Source: JAGQNP01 sp038257245 (lineage in GTDB: Bacteria; Patescibacteriota; Saccharimonadia; Saccharimonadales; JACQNP01). Taken from it: 28,239 nt of DNA. This document shows, one piece after another, positions 15,273-23,073 of this stretch; position 1 is the stretch's first letter; each line of letters opens with the position of its first letter. The position numbers and the translations under genes are program-made. The stretch spans positions 1-28,239 of the forward strand of contig JBBSJL010000012.1 of the NCBI GenBank assembly GCA_038257245.1, given 5' to 3'. The notes beneath the pieces were generated by a model. It searched no databases and was not told where the DNA came from. It saw nothing but the letters and a program-made list of their open reading frames with translations.

Positions 15273-15578
15273 CTTAACTCGGTGTGTGGTACATGATTAT
15301 CACAGGCTTAATGTCTGATAAATAGTGCTATTTTGCTACAGAAAACGGCGTTAGGGGGTAAATAATCCCAAAAAAAATTCTTAGGGTCTTGCTGTAATCG
15401 AAAAGTCTTATTTAGATGAAAGAGCTTTAGATACCCTCTGTCCGTGTTCCAGAGGTCGTAGGAGTGGTTTTAGAGCAAAAGACGGGTAAAGCTTTACATG
15501 CTGAAGAATAAATCGCTGGCACTAACGGCGGCATTACTACGAGATAAGTCAGAACTAAAGCAGTACAGTGCTTATAAC
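15273..15578 (+). other. Gap without a clear gene; several small RNA-like structures
   Basis: No convincing protein gene. Visible items are a TTAACTCGG...CACAGGCTT arrangement (15274-15309) echoing the rpsF leader; a hairpin CCTCTG (15435-15440)/CAGAGG (15450-15455); and a 12-bp palindrome GTAAAGCTTTAC (15486-15497). A 30-codon ATG frame (15498-15590) ends inside the promoter of the next gene and has no Shine-Dalgarno. An untranslated RNA or gene debris would both fit. Confidence 0.4.
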
Positions 15579-15607
15579 TTGACAAAATAGCAATAATTTG
15601 CTACTAT
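15579..15607 (+). promoter_or_regulatory. Element shared-type promoter, copy 1
   Basis: TTGACA (15579-15584), 17-bp spacer, TACTAT (15602-15607) preceded by TGC. The leader to the ATG at 15644 is about 30 bases, A-rich, with no Shine-Dalgarno. The same design recurs at 19405 and 23016. Confidence 0.8.
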
Positions 15608-15643
15608 TAAAATCATAAAGTAACAAAACAAAGAAAACAAAAA

Positions 15644-16966
15644 ATGAGCCAAGAACAGTTTCCACAACCAGAACAGCCCCAAACACCTATTGAGCAGGGT
15701 CAGGTTGAAAGTAACTTCAACAAAGACCAAGCTGTCATTCAGGAAGCCCTACAATACGTTAATGAGGTCGCTCCAACATGGATACTTGAGCCAACGGAAG
15801 TAACGGTTGAGCAGCCCGCTAATCAAGAGGAGTTGATTGGTAACCTTGATTCTATGTTAGCCTCCCAACAAGACGGCGATAAGCTGCAACGGCACTTGCA
15901 AAGCAATCTGAGTATGATTAGAGGCAAGCAGGGTCAGCCGGAACACTATGGCTTTGGTAGATTGAACATCAAAGCTGGTTACAACTTGAATGACTTGCGA
16001 CAGCCGGGGGATAATCTTACTAGGGAAGAATACGAAACACTTCGTGATGATAGCTGGCCAGAGCGTGAAACAGTAGAAGACCCAGAACAAACAAATGTTA
16101 TGGTTACCGGTTTGTTGCACGCCACTGGTGCAGAAGTACTACGCAATGATATAGGCGAGGACGGTGGAATTAAAAGGGTATATAAAGGTATGTTGGATGG
16201 ACAGCCAGTATACTTTGAAGAAATGATTTTGCCTCGCATTCGTGGCGATTTTGACCCGAACCGAGAAACAACTACTCATCTTGAAAGAACCTTTAACGTT
16301 GTTTCTGAGCATACCGCACGACACGGTCTTAACACACTTTCAGCTAAAGATGCAGATGTATTACGCTCTGTCGGGGTTGAGTTTCCAGCTTTGTATTCTC
16401 CTGACTACAACCCCGACACTTATCCTAACCGCTCAAGAATGATTGAAACGCTACAATTGTATGCTGCCATGAACCCCGTAGGTGAATATGTTCAACAAGC
16501 AGCAACCCAAGAGGCTTTAGAAGCAGTACACGATCCACTAAGTGACTTAAAGACTGCTCAGGCTGAGAGAGACAAGCAAGAAGAAGTCGTTATCTCAAAT
16601 TTCCGTGCTCATGGTGCAACAGAAGAACAAATCCAATCATTCCGTGAAGATATAGCTCGTATGAAAGAAGCAGAAGCAGAGCGTGGCCGATTGTTCCCTC
16701 ACCAAGCTGGATTTGTTCGCTTTGAAGCTTTAAGCAAACCCGACCAAGAGCTTGATATGGGCGTTGGCTCTGGCTTTGAGCAGGGCGACTGGATTACAGT
16801 CCAGGGTTCTTCTGGCGAAATGGAACACCAGTGGACATTTATGGGTATTGATCCAAAGACAGGTTTGGCAGAAGTTGCAGCTATTGATGATGAAACAGGC
16901 GACAGGTTGTCAAAAAGTTATTCGTTAGACGAACTACGTAAGCTCAACAAACGCACAAAGAGTTAG
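15644..16966 (+). CDS. Unrecognised 440-aa cytoplasmic element protein
   Basis: Not recognised. The N-terminus is Gln/Pro/Glu-rich and likely disordered (1-30). A mixed domain follows to about residue 280, including GIKRVYKGMLDGQPVYFEEMILPR. A long charged helix spans roughly 295-350. The last ~65 residues form a separate small beta domain (GDWITVQGSSGEMEHQWTF... then TGLAEVAAIDDETGDRLSKSYSLDELRKL), resembling an SH3-like barrel. There is no signal peptide or membrane segment. It has a strong promoter and an SD-less A-rich leader, as do the 751-aa and Fic genes, suggesting coordinated expression. Its stop is two bases from the convergent gene. Confidence 0.65.
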   Translation: MSQEQFPQPEQPQTPIEQGQVESNFNKDQAVIQEALQYVNEVAPTWILEPTEVTVEQPANQEELIGNLDSMLASQQDGDKLQRHLQSNLSMIRGKQGQPEHYGFGRLNIKAGYNLNDLRQPGDNLTREEYETLRDDSWPERETVEDPEQTNVMVTGLLHATGAEVLRNDIGEDGGIKRVYKGMLDGQPVYFEEMILPRIRGDFDPNRETTTHLERTFNVVSEHTARHGLNTLSAKDADVLRSVGVEFPALYSPDYNPDTYPNRSRMIETLQLYAAMNPVGEYVQQAATQEALEAVHDPLSDLKTAQAERDKQEEVVISNFRAHGATEEQIQSFREDIARMKEAEAERGRLFPHQAGFVRFEALSKPDQELDMGVGSGFEQGDWITVQGSSGEMEHQWTFMGIDPKTGLAEVAAIDDETGDRLSKSYSLDELRKLNKRTKS

Positions 16967-16968
16967 GG

Positions 16969-17739
16969 CTATCTGTACAAACCTAGTTCCTTAGTCTTTG
17001 ACTTAAAGCCATGGTCTTTTGCTAAGGTTTCGTGAAAGCTGGAAGTATAAAAATCTCGTAAGATACTGGACCATAGTTGTTCGTGAGTATTGATGTCGGT
17101 ATCATTTACCAGATGACGAGGATATGAATAGACAGGACGAGGGCAAATATAATACCAAGAGCCTCTAATGTCAGCGTCAATAAGTGGTTCAGCAAAGGGA
17201 TCGTCTTTTTCCCAATCGGACACAGAGCCAAGAATTGCTTTATCGGGGTAACCAACTAATATGCCAAATGCTATGTGGCTTAAGTTTTCTTTGCTGTACT
17301 GCGTAAATCGCCCATCCGCCTTTAGCAGCAGACAAATAGCTTCAACAAGCCTTTTGCCACTTAGCCTTTTTCCATTAAGCTCATGCTTACCGTCTTTAAG
17401 TAATGCAGTATTGTCTAATACAAATTTCAGACCTTGCGTAAGCACTGCGTCATAACCAGCGTAACTCTCTTTAGAGGTAGATTTATCAATCTTTGCTTCC
17501 GCAAAGTAAATATCAGTGAGTGATTGTAATGCTTCTATGGATTGTGTAATCTCGGCTGTCCATACCGCAAGCTGTTTTTTGCTTGAATGGTAGAAGACGC
17601 CGTCGCAATAGGCTCTCACACCGCTAAGCGTTAGTATGCTGTTCGGTGTTACCCAGTAGGCTAAGGCTGCTGAGCCAACCTTGTTTTGTAGCTGTCCAAG
17701 CGTAACTATGGCTGTGTTAGCCGAAGGGAAGTTACTCAT
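16969..17739 (-). CDS. Unrecognised 256-aa protein paired with the TraB/TIKI-like gene
   Basis: Not recognised. The protein is soluble and mixed alpha/beta, with two Tyr-rich patches near the C-terminus (GSWYYICPRPVYSYPRHLVND) and a final helix-rich segment. It overlaps the upstream gene by eight bases (its ATGAGT lies inside the last codons of that gene), so the two are translationally coupled and probably act together. Both proteins begin Met-Ser-Asn. No catalytic motif was identified with confidence. Confidence 0.6.
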   Translation of the reverse strand: MSNFPSANTAIVTLGQLQNKVGSAALAYWVTPNSILTLSGVRAYCDGVFYHSSKKQLAVWTAEITQSIEALQSLTDIYFAEAKIDKSTSKESYAGYDAVLTQGLKFVLDNTALLKDGKHELNGKRLSGKRLVEAICLLLKADGRFTQYSKENLSHIAFGILVGYPDKAILGSVSDWEKDDPFAEPLIDADIRGSWYYICPRPVYSYPRHLVNDTDINTHEQLWSSILRDFYTSSFHETLAKDHGFKSKTKELGLYR

Positions 17740-18526
17740 TAACCAACTCCCTTAAGGCTGATTCAAGTCTTATTGCGTGTGCTGAGCCGAATATAAGAAA
17801 GGGACTTTTACCTTCCTGCCAATACTTCTGTATTTCTTTCAGGATGTGTTCGTCTCTAAGCTCACCAGACCTTCTGGCTAGGGAATTGGTAACATAATCC
17901 TGGGGTGTGGGTGCAATAACGTCATAAATCCACTGGGTATCATCCCAGTCTAATGGTTTATGGAACAATTCTTGATGGATTGACTCCATTCCACCCAGAC
18001 TAAAATCTACATCTTCCCACTGGTAGGATTCTTTCATTAGCTCTAGCATTGATACGGCTTCTTTCTGAACGTCTGGTTTTTCAGTAAATCTGCTCCACCA
18101 GCTCAATTGCCGAATGAAGTAATAAAATACTACCTTATCTCTACCAAATTCATTTGCTAACTCGTTCGCCTCCCATATTCGGTCTGGTTCTGGTGAGGCT
18201 ACTGGTACGCCATCTCGCCGTGCTAAGTGCACTACAAATTGTGCCTCGCCACCATCAATAATGGATTTAGTGCGATCCTTCGTATCTTCATTTTTGACTT
18301 CATCAAAGCGACCTTCCACGAGGGCGATAGGATTTGTCGCTTGTGTAATAAATGTATTCCAACGGTTTTCAATATCTTGAAATTGTGAGTGGTCAGGATT
18401 GTTTATATGGTCTGAGCCATAAAACAAGACCTTATGGTTATCGTTACTCACTTCAATAATATATGGACGTTGGAACCCCTCAGTTTCAATACGTGCGTAT
18501 TCGTCGTAGCTTAATATATTACTCAT
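17732..18526 (-). CDS. TraB/TIKI/ChaN-like protein (putative metallohydrolase fold)
   Basis: Possible member of the TIKI/TraB/EreA/ChaN superfamily. Evidence is an early strand with FYGSDH (His40), then ALVEGR and GVPVASPEPD, and a late strand-turn FGSAH (His250) followed by a helix. This resembles the two paired G-x-x-H-type motifs and conserved Glu of that fold. Assignment by eye is tentative. The ATG at 18526 (264 aa) is preferred over one two codons upstream: a TATAAT at 18535-18540 places the transcription start about 18528, making the message essentially leaderless from 18526. No signal peptide, so a cytoplasmic role is likely. Confidence 0.6.
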   Translation of the reverse strand: MSNILSYDEYARIETEGFQRPYIIEVSNDNHKVLFYGSDHINNPDHSQFQDIENRWNTFITQATNPIALVEGRFDEVKNEDTKDRTKSIIDGGEAQFVVHLARRDGVPVASPEPDRIWEANELANEFGRDKVVFYYFIRQLSWWSRFTEKPDVQKEAVSMLELMKESYQWEDVDFSLGGMESIHQELFHKPLDWDDTQWIYDVIAPTPQDYVTNSLARRSGELRDEHILKEIQKYWQEGKSPFLIFGSAHAIRLESALRELVNE

Positions 18527-18534
18527 TTGCATAA

Positions 18535-18540
18535 ATTATA
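18535..18540 (-). promoter_or_regulatory. -10 box of the TraB/TIKI-like gene
   Basis: TATAAT on the minus strand, ending 8 bases before the ATG at 18526. No good -35 at 17 bp. The divergent gene starts at 18577, so the two promoters share about 50 bp. Confidence 0.45.
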
Positions 18541-18576
18541 GCTTGGAAGTGCATAAAGCGTTATATTCTATGTGTA

Positions 18577-19221
18577 ATGCAATCCGTAACAGAAATACTG
18601 AAAACCCTTGCCAACAGTGCCGTACAGGCTGGTTTAATTGCAGCCTTAATTGGCGGAATAAGTGCATTTTATATGCTTATTCGTGCCACAAAACGAACTA
18701 AGCAGACAAAAGCGACCAAAGTAGACGCTTTGTACCTGAGTTATTCTTCACCAGGCTTCAGTAGATTTTCTATGCTTAATTCACCCGATACTCTTGGTGT
18801 GGGGATTTACGCAGCACTTGCCTTAGAACAAGTGGGGGCGATAAAAGACATAAAACCTCAAGTAGAGGTTAATTTAAGGCTTTACCCTGAGTGGCCAGCA
18901 ACTTACTTATCTGCGGCAAGGTATTGTGCATTAGTCGGTGAAAAACAAAAGGCCAGGGACTATATATCAGTAGCGAATACACTGGCAGATAGTCAAAAAT
19001 TGACTACTGATATACCACAGTTAGAGAAATCAGTTGTTGAAGCACTTATTACGACGGAAGTTCAACCACTACCAAACATTACTTCAGTTGAGGCAATGTT
19101 TGAGGAATTACGAAAAAAGCCCCACCAACTCATACTTGCTCGTTCGGTGTGGCTACTGTTACTTGGCTTAGGGTTGCTTTTTGTTGGTGTACTTCTTCAT
19201 ATGACAAGAAGCTTTATCTAG
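18577..19221 (+). CDS. Unrecognised 214-aa membrane protein with two end anchors
   Basis: Not recognised. One hydrophobic segment lies at residues 13-35 (AVQAGLIAALIGGISAFYML) and another at about 190-210 (SVWLLLLGLGLLFVGVLL). The ~150-residue domain between them has helical hairpins reminiscent of TPR-type repeats (YPEWPATYLSAARYCALVGEKQKARDYISVANTLA), by pattern only. With both ends in the membrane, the middle domain would lie on one side. Its last eight bases overlap the convergent small antisense ORF. Confidence 0.6.
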   Translation: MQSVTEILKTLANSAVQAGLIAALIGGISAFYMLIRATKRTKQTKATKVDALYLSYSSPGFSRFSMLNSPDTLGVGIYAALALEQVGAIKDIKPQVEVNLRLYPEWPATYLSAARYCALVGEKQKARDYISVANTLADSQKLTTDIPQLEKSVVEALITTEVQPLPNITSVEAMFEELRKKPHQLILARSVWLLLLGLGLLFVGVLLHMTRSFI

Positions 19222-19411
19222 TAGACGATTGTTTCATAGCTTCTGCTACATAATCATCGGAGTAGCCCCGACCACCTCTATCGGTCGGTGGCATAGTCAG
19301 TTTTAGCTCAAAAGGTAGTTGGGTTATAAAGTCATCATACCAATTTGAAGTGAGCTCATAGGAGTCAGTATAACAGATTAGAGAACAACCCACAGATTCT
19401 AATATTGACAA
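19214..19411 (-). CDS. Small conserved antisense ORF, copy 1 (65 aa)
   Basis: Not recognised but very likely protein-coding. It shares the core TQLPFELKLTMP-TDRGGRGYSD with the ORF at 22837-23031, and the two DNA copies differ in the core mainly at synonymous third positions. No ATG is available before the core; TTG at 19411 is the first start and lies within the divergent promoter (19405-19433), with no Shine-Dalgarno. It could be a small protein starting from TTG, or the conserved 3' piece of a once longer gene. It runs opposite to, and directly upstream of, the 751-aa gene. Confidence 0.55.
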   Translation of the reverse strand: MSILESVGCSLICYTDSYELTSNWYDDFITQLPFELKLTMPPTDRGGRGYSDDYVAEAMKQSSTR

Positions 19412-19433
19412 AACAACTAAAATTTGCTACTAT
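19405..19433 (+). promoter_or_regulatory. Element shared-type promoter, copy 2
   Basis: TTGACA (19405-19410), 17-bp spacer, TACTAT (19428-19433) preceded by TGC. The leader to ATG 19459 is A-rich and lacks a Shine-Dalgarno. TTTGCTACTATT is identical to copy 1. Confidence 0.8.
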
Positions 19434-19458
19434 TGTATCTGTTAAATACAAAATAAAA

Positions 19459-21714
19459 ATGTCAGAACAAAATCCAGAACAACTAAACCATAGTCCTCAC
19501 CCCGAACAGGGTGGAGTTATGCCTGATATTCCAAAAAGCCGTGAGATATTCACGGGTGACATAAATGATGCCGTTATCCAGGCACAAGTGCAAACAGGTG
19601 TGGAGATAGACGATGGTTTTTGGTTCTCTCAGGTTGGTAATGACGGAAGCACCGAAAGTATCTTGGACAGGTTTGATACTGCATATCCTGATTTTGTAAG
19701 AGAGAAACTACATATTCCAGAGAAGCTTGTTGGTCGTGAAGAATCTATTGCTACTGTGGGCGTTCTTGCAGTGGAAACAGCTTCAACCGCAGAAGATGAA
19801 AGTTCAAGCAGTCAAGAGAAGCCGTACGACAACGAACTTCTTACTGGCTATGCACTATTGGCAGAAGATGCCCAAGAACAGGGCAAAGACATTAACAAGG
19901 ACATTTCTGATGTACTTACGGCAGAAGCAGAAGAACTTCTAGCTCAAGGCTTAAGTGGAAATGAGGTCGCAGAACGGCTAGGATTAGCCACAGTACTTAA
20001 TCAGCGTTCGACAATGCTTTTATATGATATGGGTAAAGATTTGCCAGGGCGAGAAGTCCCACTTGAGGAGCCAGCCCAGCCTTGGGGCGGGGATGAGTAT
20101 ACTACTGCTAAAAATTCAGTTATTGCTAGTATGCAAGAAAAGCTGGTAGAACGTAATGAAATGTATAAACAACTCACTGACGGTCTGTTGGAAAATGACC
20201 TGAATTATCGAGATGTATTAGGAGATGAAGCAGTTCGTGCAGGTAGCAGTAGTGAACACCCCGAACACGCTGTTGCCTATGCACACGAACTTGCAAGACT
20301 TACGATTGCTGGTAGAGGTAAGGATATTCAAAAGGCTGTTCAAGACATTCGTGAATATTTTGATGGCATGACTTCTTTAATGCCTGAAACTCTACAGACG
20401 TCACCTTATGCTGAATCACAGTCTTGGATACTATGGGACATAGGCAAACAAGAAGCCTTGAAGGACAAAGATTATCACAGTGCAACTGATGAAGCAGTAA
20501 GTTACTCTGGTAGCATTCTAGATAGTCCCGAACAAGAAGGTGGCGAGCAGTCAGAGTTTATGAAAAATGTTGTTGCATGGCGTCATCTTGGCTGGGAAAT
20601 GCACCTAAAAGCATTTAATGGCGACGATGTTAGTTCACTTGATTCTCTACTTGATGAACAGACTAAGGGCTTACTACATAAGGTTGGCAATGAAGCACAC
20701 GGTGGACAATTAAGCTCTAGCGAATACGCAGACCTAGGTCGTGGCATAGAATCTGCTCTAAGAAGCAAAGAAGCACAACAATTTATTGAGGAGCGGCCCG
20801 AACTACAGGCAGAATTAAGAAATCGTAGTCAGCAATTACTAGAGATGTATAGTAGTAATATGGAATCTACGGCTTTACTAGGAGAAGTAAGCAAACCAGA
20901 AGCACGAAGATATGCACCTGACGAGCAATATCGTTTTCTCGTGCATACCGTGCTGGACGACCCACGTAGAACTTTTGACTATCTGTCTGGTAATCAATCA
21001 GATGGTTTCAAGATTGAAGGCGATAAACCACTCAACACTTCTCTGATTGACCAAAGGCACACGGCAACATTTGAAGGTGTATCTGGTTTAATTATCAAAC
21101 CGCCTGAAATGGCTTCGGACATATCTGGTATCTGGTCTGGGGACGTAGCTGTTGATATGCAAACTAGCGGAAAGCCAAATATGACGGGTATTGAAGCGTT
21201 GGTAGCTACAAATAAGGGTGAGTATAATCAGGTTCACCTAAAAGCTGGTAAGGTTGAAGGTGTATTTATTCGGATTGCTGCCGACAGTGGTCAGGAGCTT
21301 GGCTACCCGCAAACTAATCAGGCTTTGCGTGAATTAGCTACTGAACAAAACCTTCCTGTATCAGAAATTATCGTTAAACCGAGAGACATTAAAGAAGCTG
21401 AACCAACCATAAAAGAACCACTACCTACTGGTAATGGAGAAATGTATCAGGTGGTAATGCCTCACAACGGGTATGAGTACAAAATTGATGTAGTTAAGCA
21501 AGACGGCAAAGATGTGTCGTTTGTAGATAACGAAGGCTTTGCTATGCGTATGGCCAAAATTGACGGCTATGATGTCTGGGATAGAAATCTGACGAGTGGC
21601 GACCTCACTTCTATTCAAGCTAGTCTGAAAGTAATTAGTAGCTCAAACCCCAAAATTGTTGAATACATAGAACGACAAGTAGCCGAGCTACAAAGTAGGG
21701 GCAATGATACTTAA
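19459..21714 (+). CDS. Unrecognised 751-aa cytoplasmic element protein
   Basis: Not recognised. The ATG at 19459 is chosen because an in-frame TTG at 19405 lies inside the -35 box and so precedes the transcription start. The N-terminus (MSEQNPEQ) is Gln/Pro/Glu-rich like that of the 440-aa protein. Residues ~110-450 look helical and acidic. A mixed, more globular region follows (about 455-640, with HTATFEGVSGLIIKPPEM and an Ala/Thr/Gly-rich strand set), and a C-terminal beta-rich domain (about 655-745). No membrane segment, signal peptide or catalytic motif was recognised. TAATG overlap couples it to the next gene. Confidence 0.65.
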   Translation: MSEQNPEQLNHSPHPEQGGVMPDIPKSREIFTGDINDAVIQAQVQTGVEIDDGFWFSQVGNDGSTESILDRFDTAYPDFVREKLHIPEKLVGREESIATVGVLAVETASTAEDESSSSQEKPYDNELLTGYALLAEDAQEQGKDINKDISDVLTAEAEELLAQGLSGNEVAERLGLATVLNQRSTMLLYDMGKDLPGREVPLEEPAQPWGGDEYTTAKNSVIASMQEKLVERNEMYKQLTDGLLENDLNYRDVLGDEAVRAGSSSEHPEHAVAYAHELARLTIAGRGKDIQKAVQDIREYFDGMTSLMPETLQTSPYAESQSWILWDIGKQEALKDKDYHSATDEAVSYSGSILDSPEQEGGEQSEFMKNVVAWRHLGWEMHLKAFNGDDVSSLDSLLDEQTKGLLHKVGNEAHGGQLSSSEYADLGRGIESALRSKEAQQFIEERPELQAELRNRSQQLLEMYSSNMESTALLGEVSKPEARRYAPDEQYRFLVHTVLDDPRRTFDYLSGNQSDGFKIEGDKPLNTSLIDQRHTATFEGVSGLIIKPPEMASDISGIWSGDVAVDMQTSGKPNMTGIEALVATNKGEYNQVHLKAGKVEGVFIRIAADSGQELGYPQTNQALRELATEQNLPVSEIIVKPRDIKEAEPTIKEPLPTGNGEMYQVVMPHNGYEYKIDVVKQDGKDVSFVDNEGFAMRMAKIDGYDVWDRNLTSGDLTSIQASLKVISSSNPKIVEYIERQVAELQSRGNDT

Positions 21715-22172
21715 TGGCTACTATGATTATCAAACCCCGTAAGGTATTCCCGCTGATATTTATGGCGGTATTTGTCGCTATTGTACTTTTGTTATTTTGG
21801 CCACTTGAATTGTTTTTATTATTTATGCTTGGCGTCATGTGCCTACTTTTTACAGCCTTTTTTATTGACACCCACTCTGGTTATCTAAAGCTTGACGAGG
21901 GGTTGCTTACCAGAAAATCACTATTGAGTAATAAGCGAATCAAAATTAGTGATATTAGAGAAGTAAATATCAATGGATCTGGTGTATTCCCAACCAGCAG
22001 TCTTAGTGGGGGGATTATTGAACTTGGCAATGCTAAAGACGGCTATGTTGGCATCAAAGTTGGTGCTTTCAAAAGAGATGAGCTTACTTCACTCATCGGA
22101 GAGCTACATAACGATTTGAAGCGAGTTAACCCGAAAAGAGCACAAGAATTACACAAAGCCCTATTAACTTAA
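21714..22172 (+). CDS. Small two-pass membrane protein with a bacterial PH-like domain
   Basis: Two adjacent hydrophobic segments (about residues 11-29 and 31-52) precede a domain of beta strands: GYLKLDEGLLTRKSLLSNKRIKISDIREVNINGSG, then GIIELGNAKDGYVGIKV, and a final amphipathic helix. Such a layout is typical of bacterial PH/YdbT-like membrane proteins, whose molecular role is usually unknown. Its ATG overlaps the stop of the 751-aa gene (TAATG), so both are cotranslated. Confidence 0.6.
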   Translation: MATMIIKPRKVFPLIFMAVFVAIVLLLFWPLELFLLFMLGVMCLLFTAFFIDTHSGYLKLDEGLLTRKSLLSNKRIKISDIREVNINGSGVFPTSSLSGGIIELGNAKDGYVGIKVGAFKRDELTSLIGELHNDLKRVNPKRAQELHKALLT

Positions 22173-22217
22173 GATACTTGATTGAAGCAAACCGCTAAAA
22201 GCTGATAACATCATCGT

Positions 22218-22292
22218 ATGACTTGGGAAATTATCTACTACGAAACACCAAGCTGGCAGACAATTATTAAGCCCAGTGTTGTGAGCATATGA
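22218..22292 (+). pseudogene. Remnant of a HigB/Gp49-type toxin start (24 codons)
   Basis: ATG opens a 24-codon frame whose first residues (MTWEIIYYETPS) match the N-terminus of HigB-like, phage Gp49-family mRNA interferases. After these the similarity breaks off and TGA follows at 22290-22292. That TGA overlaps the ATG of the phosphatase gene. It reads as a decayed toxin 5' end or a reused leader peptide that couples to the next gene. The call rests on about 12 residues. Confidence 0.4.
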
Positions 22293-22825
22293 GAGTATAT
22301 GTCGCTCGACACGCAGAAACCAACTATAACGTTTTGGGTTTATGCAATGATAGTCCAGAGGTCAACGTTTACCTTACTAATAAGGGCGTTGAGCAAGCAG
22401 AGCTATTAGCCGAATCTCTCAAAGACACGACTTTCGACCTCATTATTACTTCCGAGTTTCCGAGGACTAAAGAAACCGCTCGCATTGTAAATAATTACCA
22501 TAACGCACCTACGATTGAAGACTCAAGAATCAATGACGTTTTGACAGGCTTTGAGGGCAAACCAGCTAGTGAGTTTCGTGAAGCAAGGCGGAAAGCTTAT
22601 AACAAGGGGACTGTACGATTAAATGGTGGGGAGTCTTTGGAAGATGAAAAATCACGAGTTCAAGCCTTTCTTAAAGACTTAAAAAAGCGACCTGAAAAAC
22701 AAGTGCTAATAGCTACGCACCAAGCGATAGCACGTCTTATATACGCTATTCAAAATAACCTCCCGAATGAAAAAGTAGATGACATCGAAGTTAGCAACAC
22801 GCATTGCTTTGATTTTGAGTTGTAA
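22289..22825 (+). CDS. Histidine phosphatase superfamily protein
   Basis: Phosphoglycerate-mutase-like phosphatase. The catalytic RH motif is at the N-terminus (YVARHAETNYN; Arg7, His8). The second arginine lies in TSEFPRTKETA (Arg59), an acidic residue is near 83-89, and the second histidine is in LIATHQAIARL (His144). At 178 aa it has a compact fold with no insertions. The substrate is not predictable; cobC/GpmB-like small phosphatases share this layout. It overlaps the small HigB-like remnant by four bases (ATGA), which may drive its translation. Confidence 0.9.
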   Translation: MRVYVARHAETNYNVLGLCNDSPEVNVYLTNKGVEQAELLAESLKDTTFDLIITSEFPRTKETARIVNNYHNAPTIEDSRINDVLTGFEGKPASEFREARRKAYNKGTVRLNGGESLEDEKSRVQAFLKDLKKRPEKQVLIATHQAIARLIYAIQNNLPNEKVDDIEVSNTHCFDFEL

Positions 22826-22836
22826 ATCTTCTTTTT

Positions 22837-23031
22837 TTAATGCAATTGCAACTCTTTAATCGCTTCAGCTACTAATTTATCTGAATAGCCACGACCACCT
22901 CTGTCGGTTAGTGGCATGGTCAGTTTTAGCTCAAAAGGTAGTTGGGTTACGGAATACGTATACCAATCGATAAACTCATAGAGGCCAGTATAACAGACTA
23001 ACAGAGATAATGCACTAGACAAAAAGCACAA
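22837..23031 (-). CDS. Small conserved antisense ORF, copy 2 (64 aa)
   Basis: Paralogue of the ORF at 19214-19411. Aligned cores (VTQLPFELKLTMPLTDRGGRGYSD here) match except one Pro/Leu change, while the DNA differs at five synonymous third positions. A three-base in-frame gap in the upstream part also keeps the frame. This is strong evidence of selection on protein. As in copy 1, the only starts before the core are TTG/GTG-type (TTG at 23031), and the ORF begins inside the divergent promoter of the next gene. Function unknown. Confidence 0.55.
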   Translation of the reverse strand: MCFLSSALSLLVCYTGLYEFIDWYTYSVTQLPFELKLTMPLTDRGGRGYSDKLVAEAIKELQLH

Positions 23032-23044
23032 AATATGCTAGTAT
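23016..23044 (+). promoter_or_regulatory. Element shared-type promoter, copy 3
   Basis: TAGACA (23016-23021), 17-bp spacer, TAGTAT (23039-23044) preceded by TGC. The leader to ATG 23074 is A-rich without a Shine-Dalgarno, as in copies 1 and 2. Confidence 0.75.
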
Positions 23045-23073
23045 AGTACTTACTATTCAATAAAAATAAAAAT

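Noticed and set aside
15339..15375. Possible terminator near the A-run (GGGGTAAATAATCCC then A8)
   Set aside because: The A-run follows the hairpin on the plus strand, so on the minus strand the T-run would precede it; wrong order for either strand.
15467..15476. GTTTTAGAGC, like the start of a Cas9-type CRISPR repeat
   Set aside because: Single short match, no repeats, spacers or cas genes nearby.
15498..15590. 30-codon ATG frame before the 440-aa gene
   Set aside because: No Shine-Dalgarno, ends inside the -35/-10 spacer of the next promoter, no recognisable similarity.
19405..19458. TTG start 18 codons upstream for the 751-aa protein
   Set aside because: That TTG is the -35 hexamer itself, so it lies before the transcription start.
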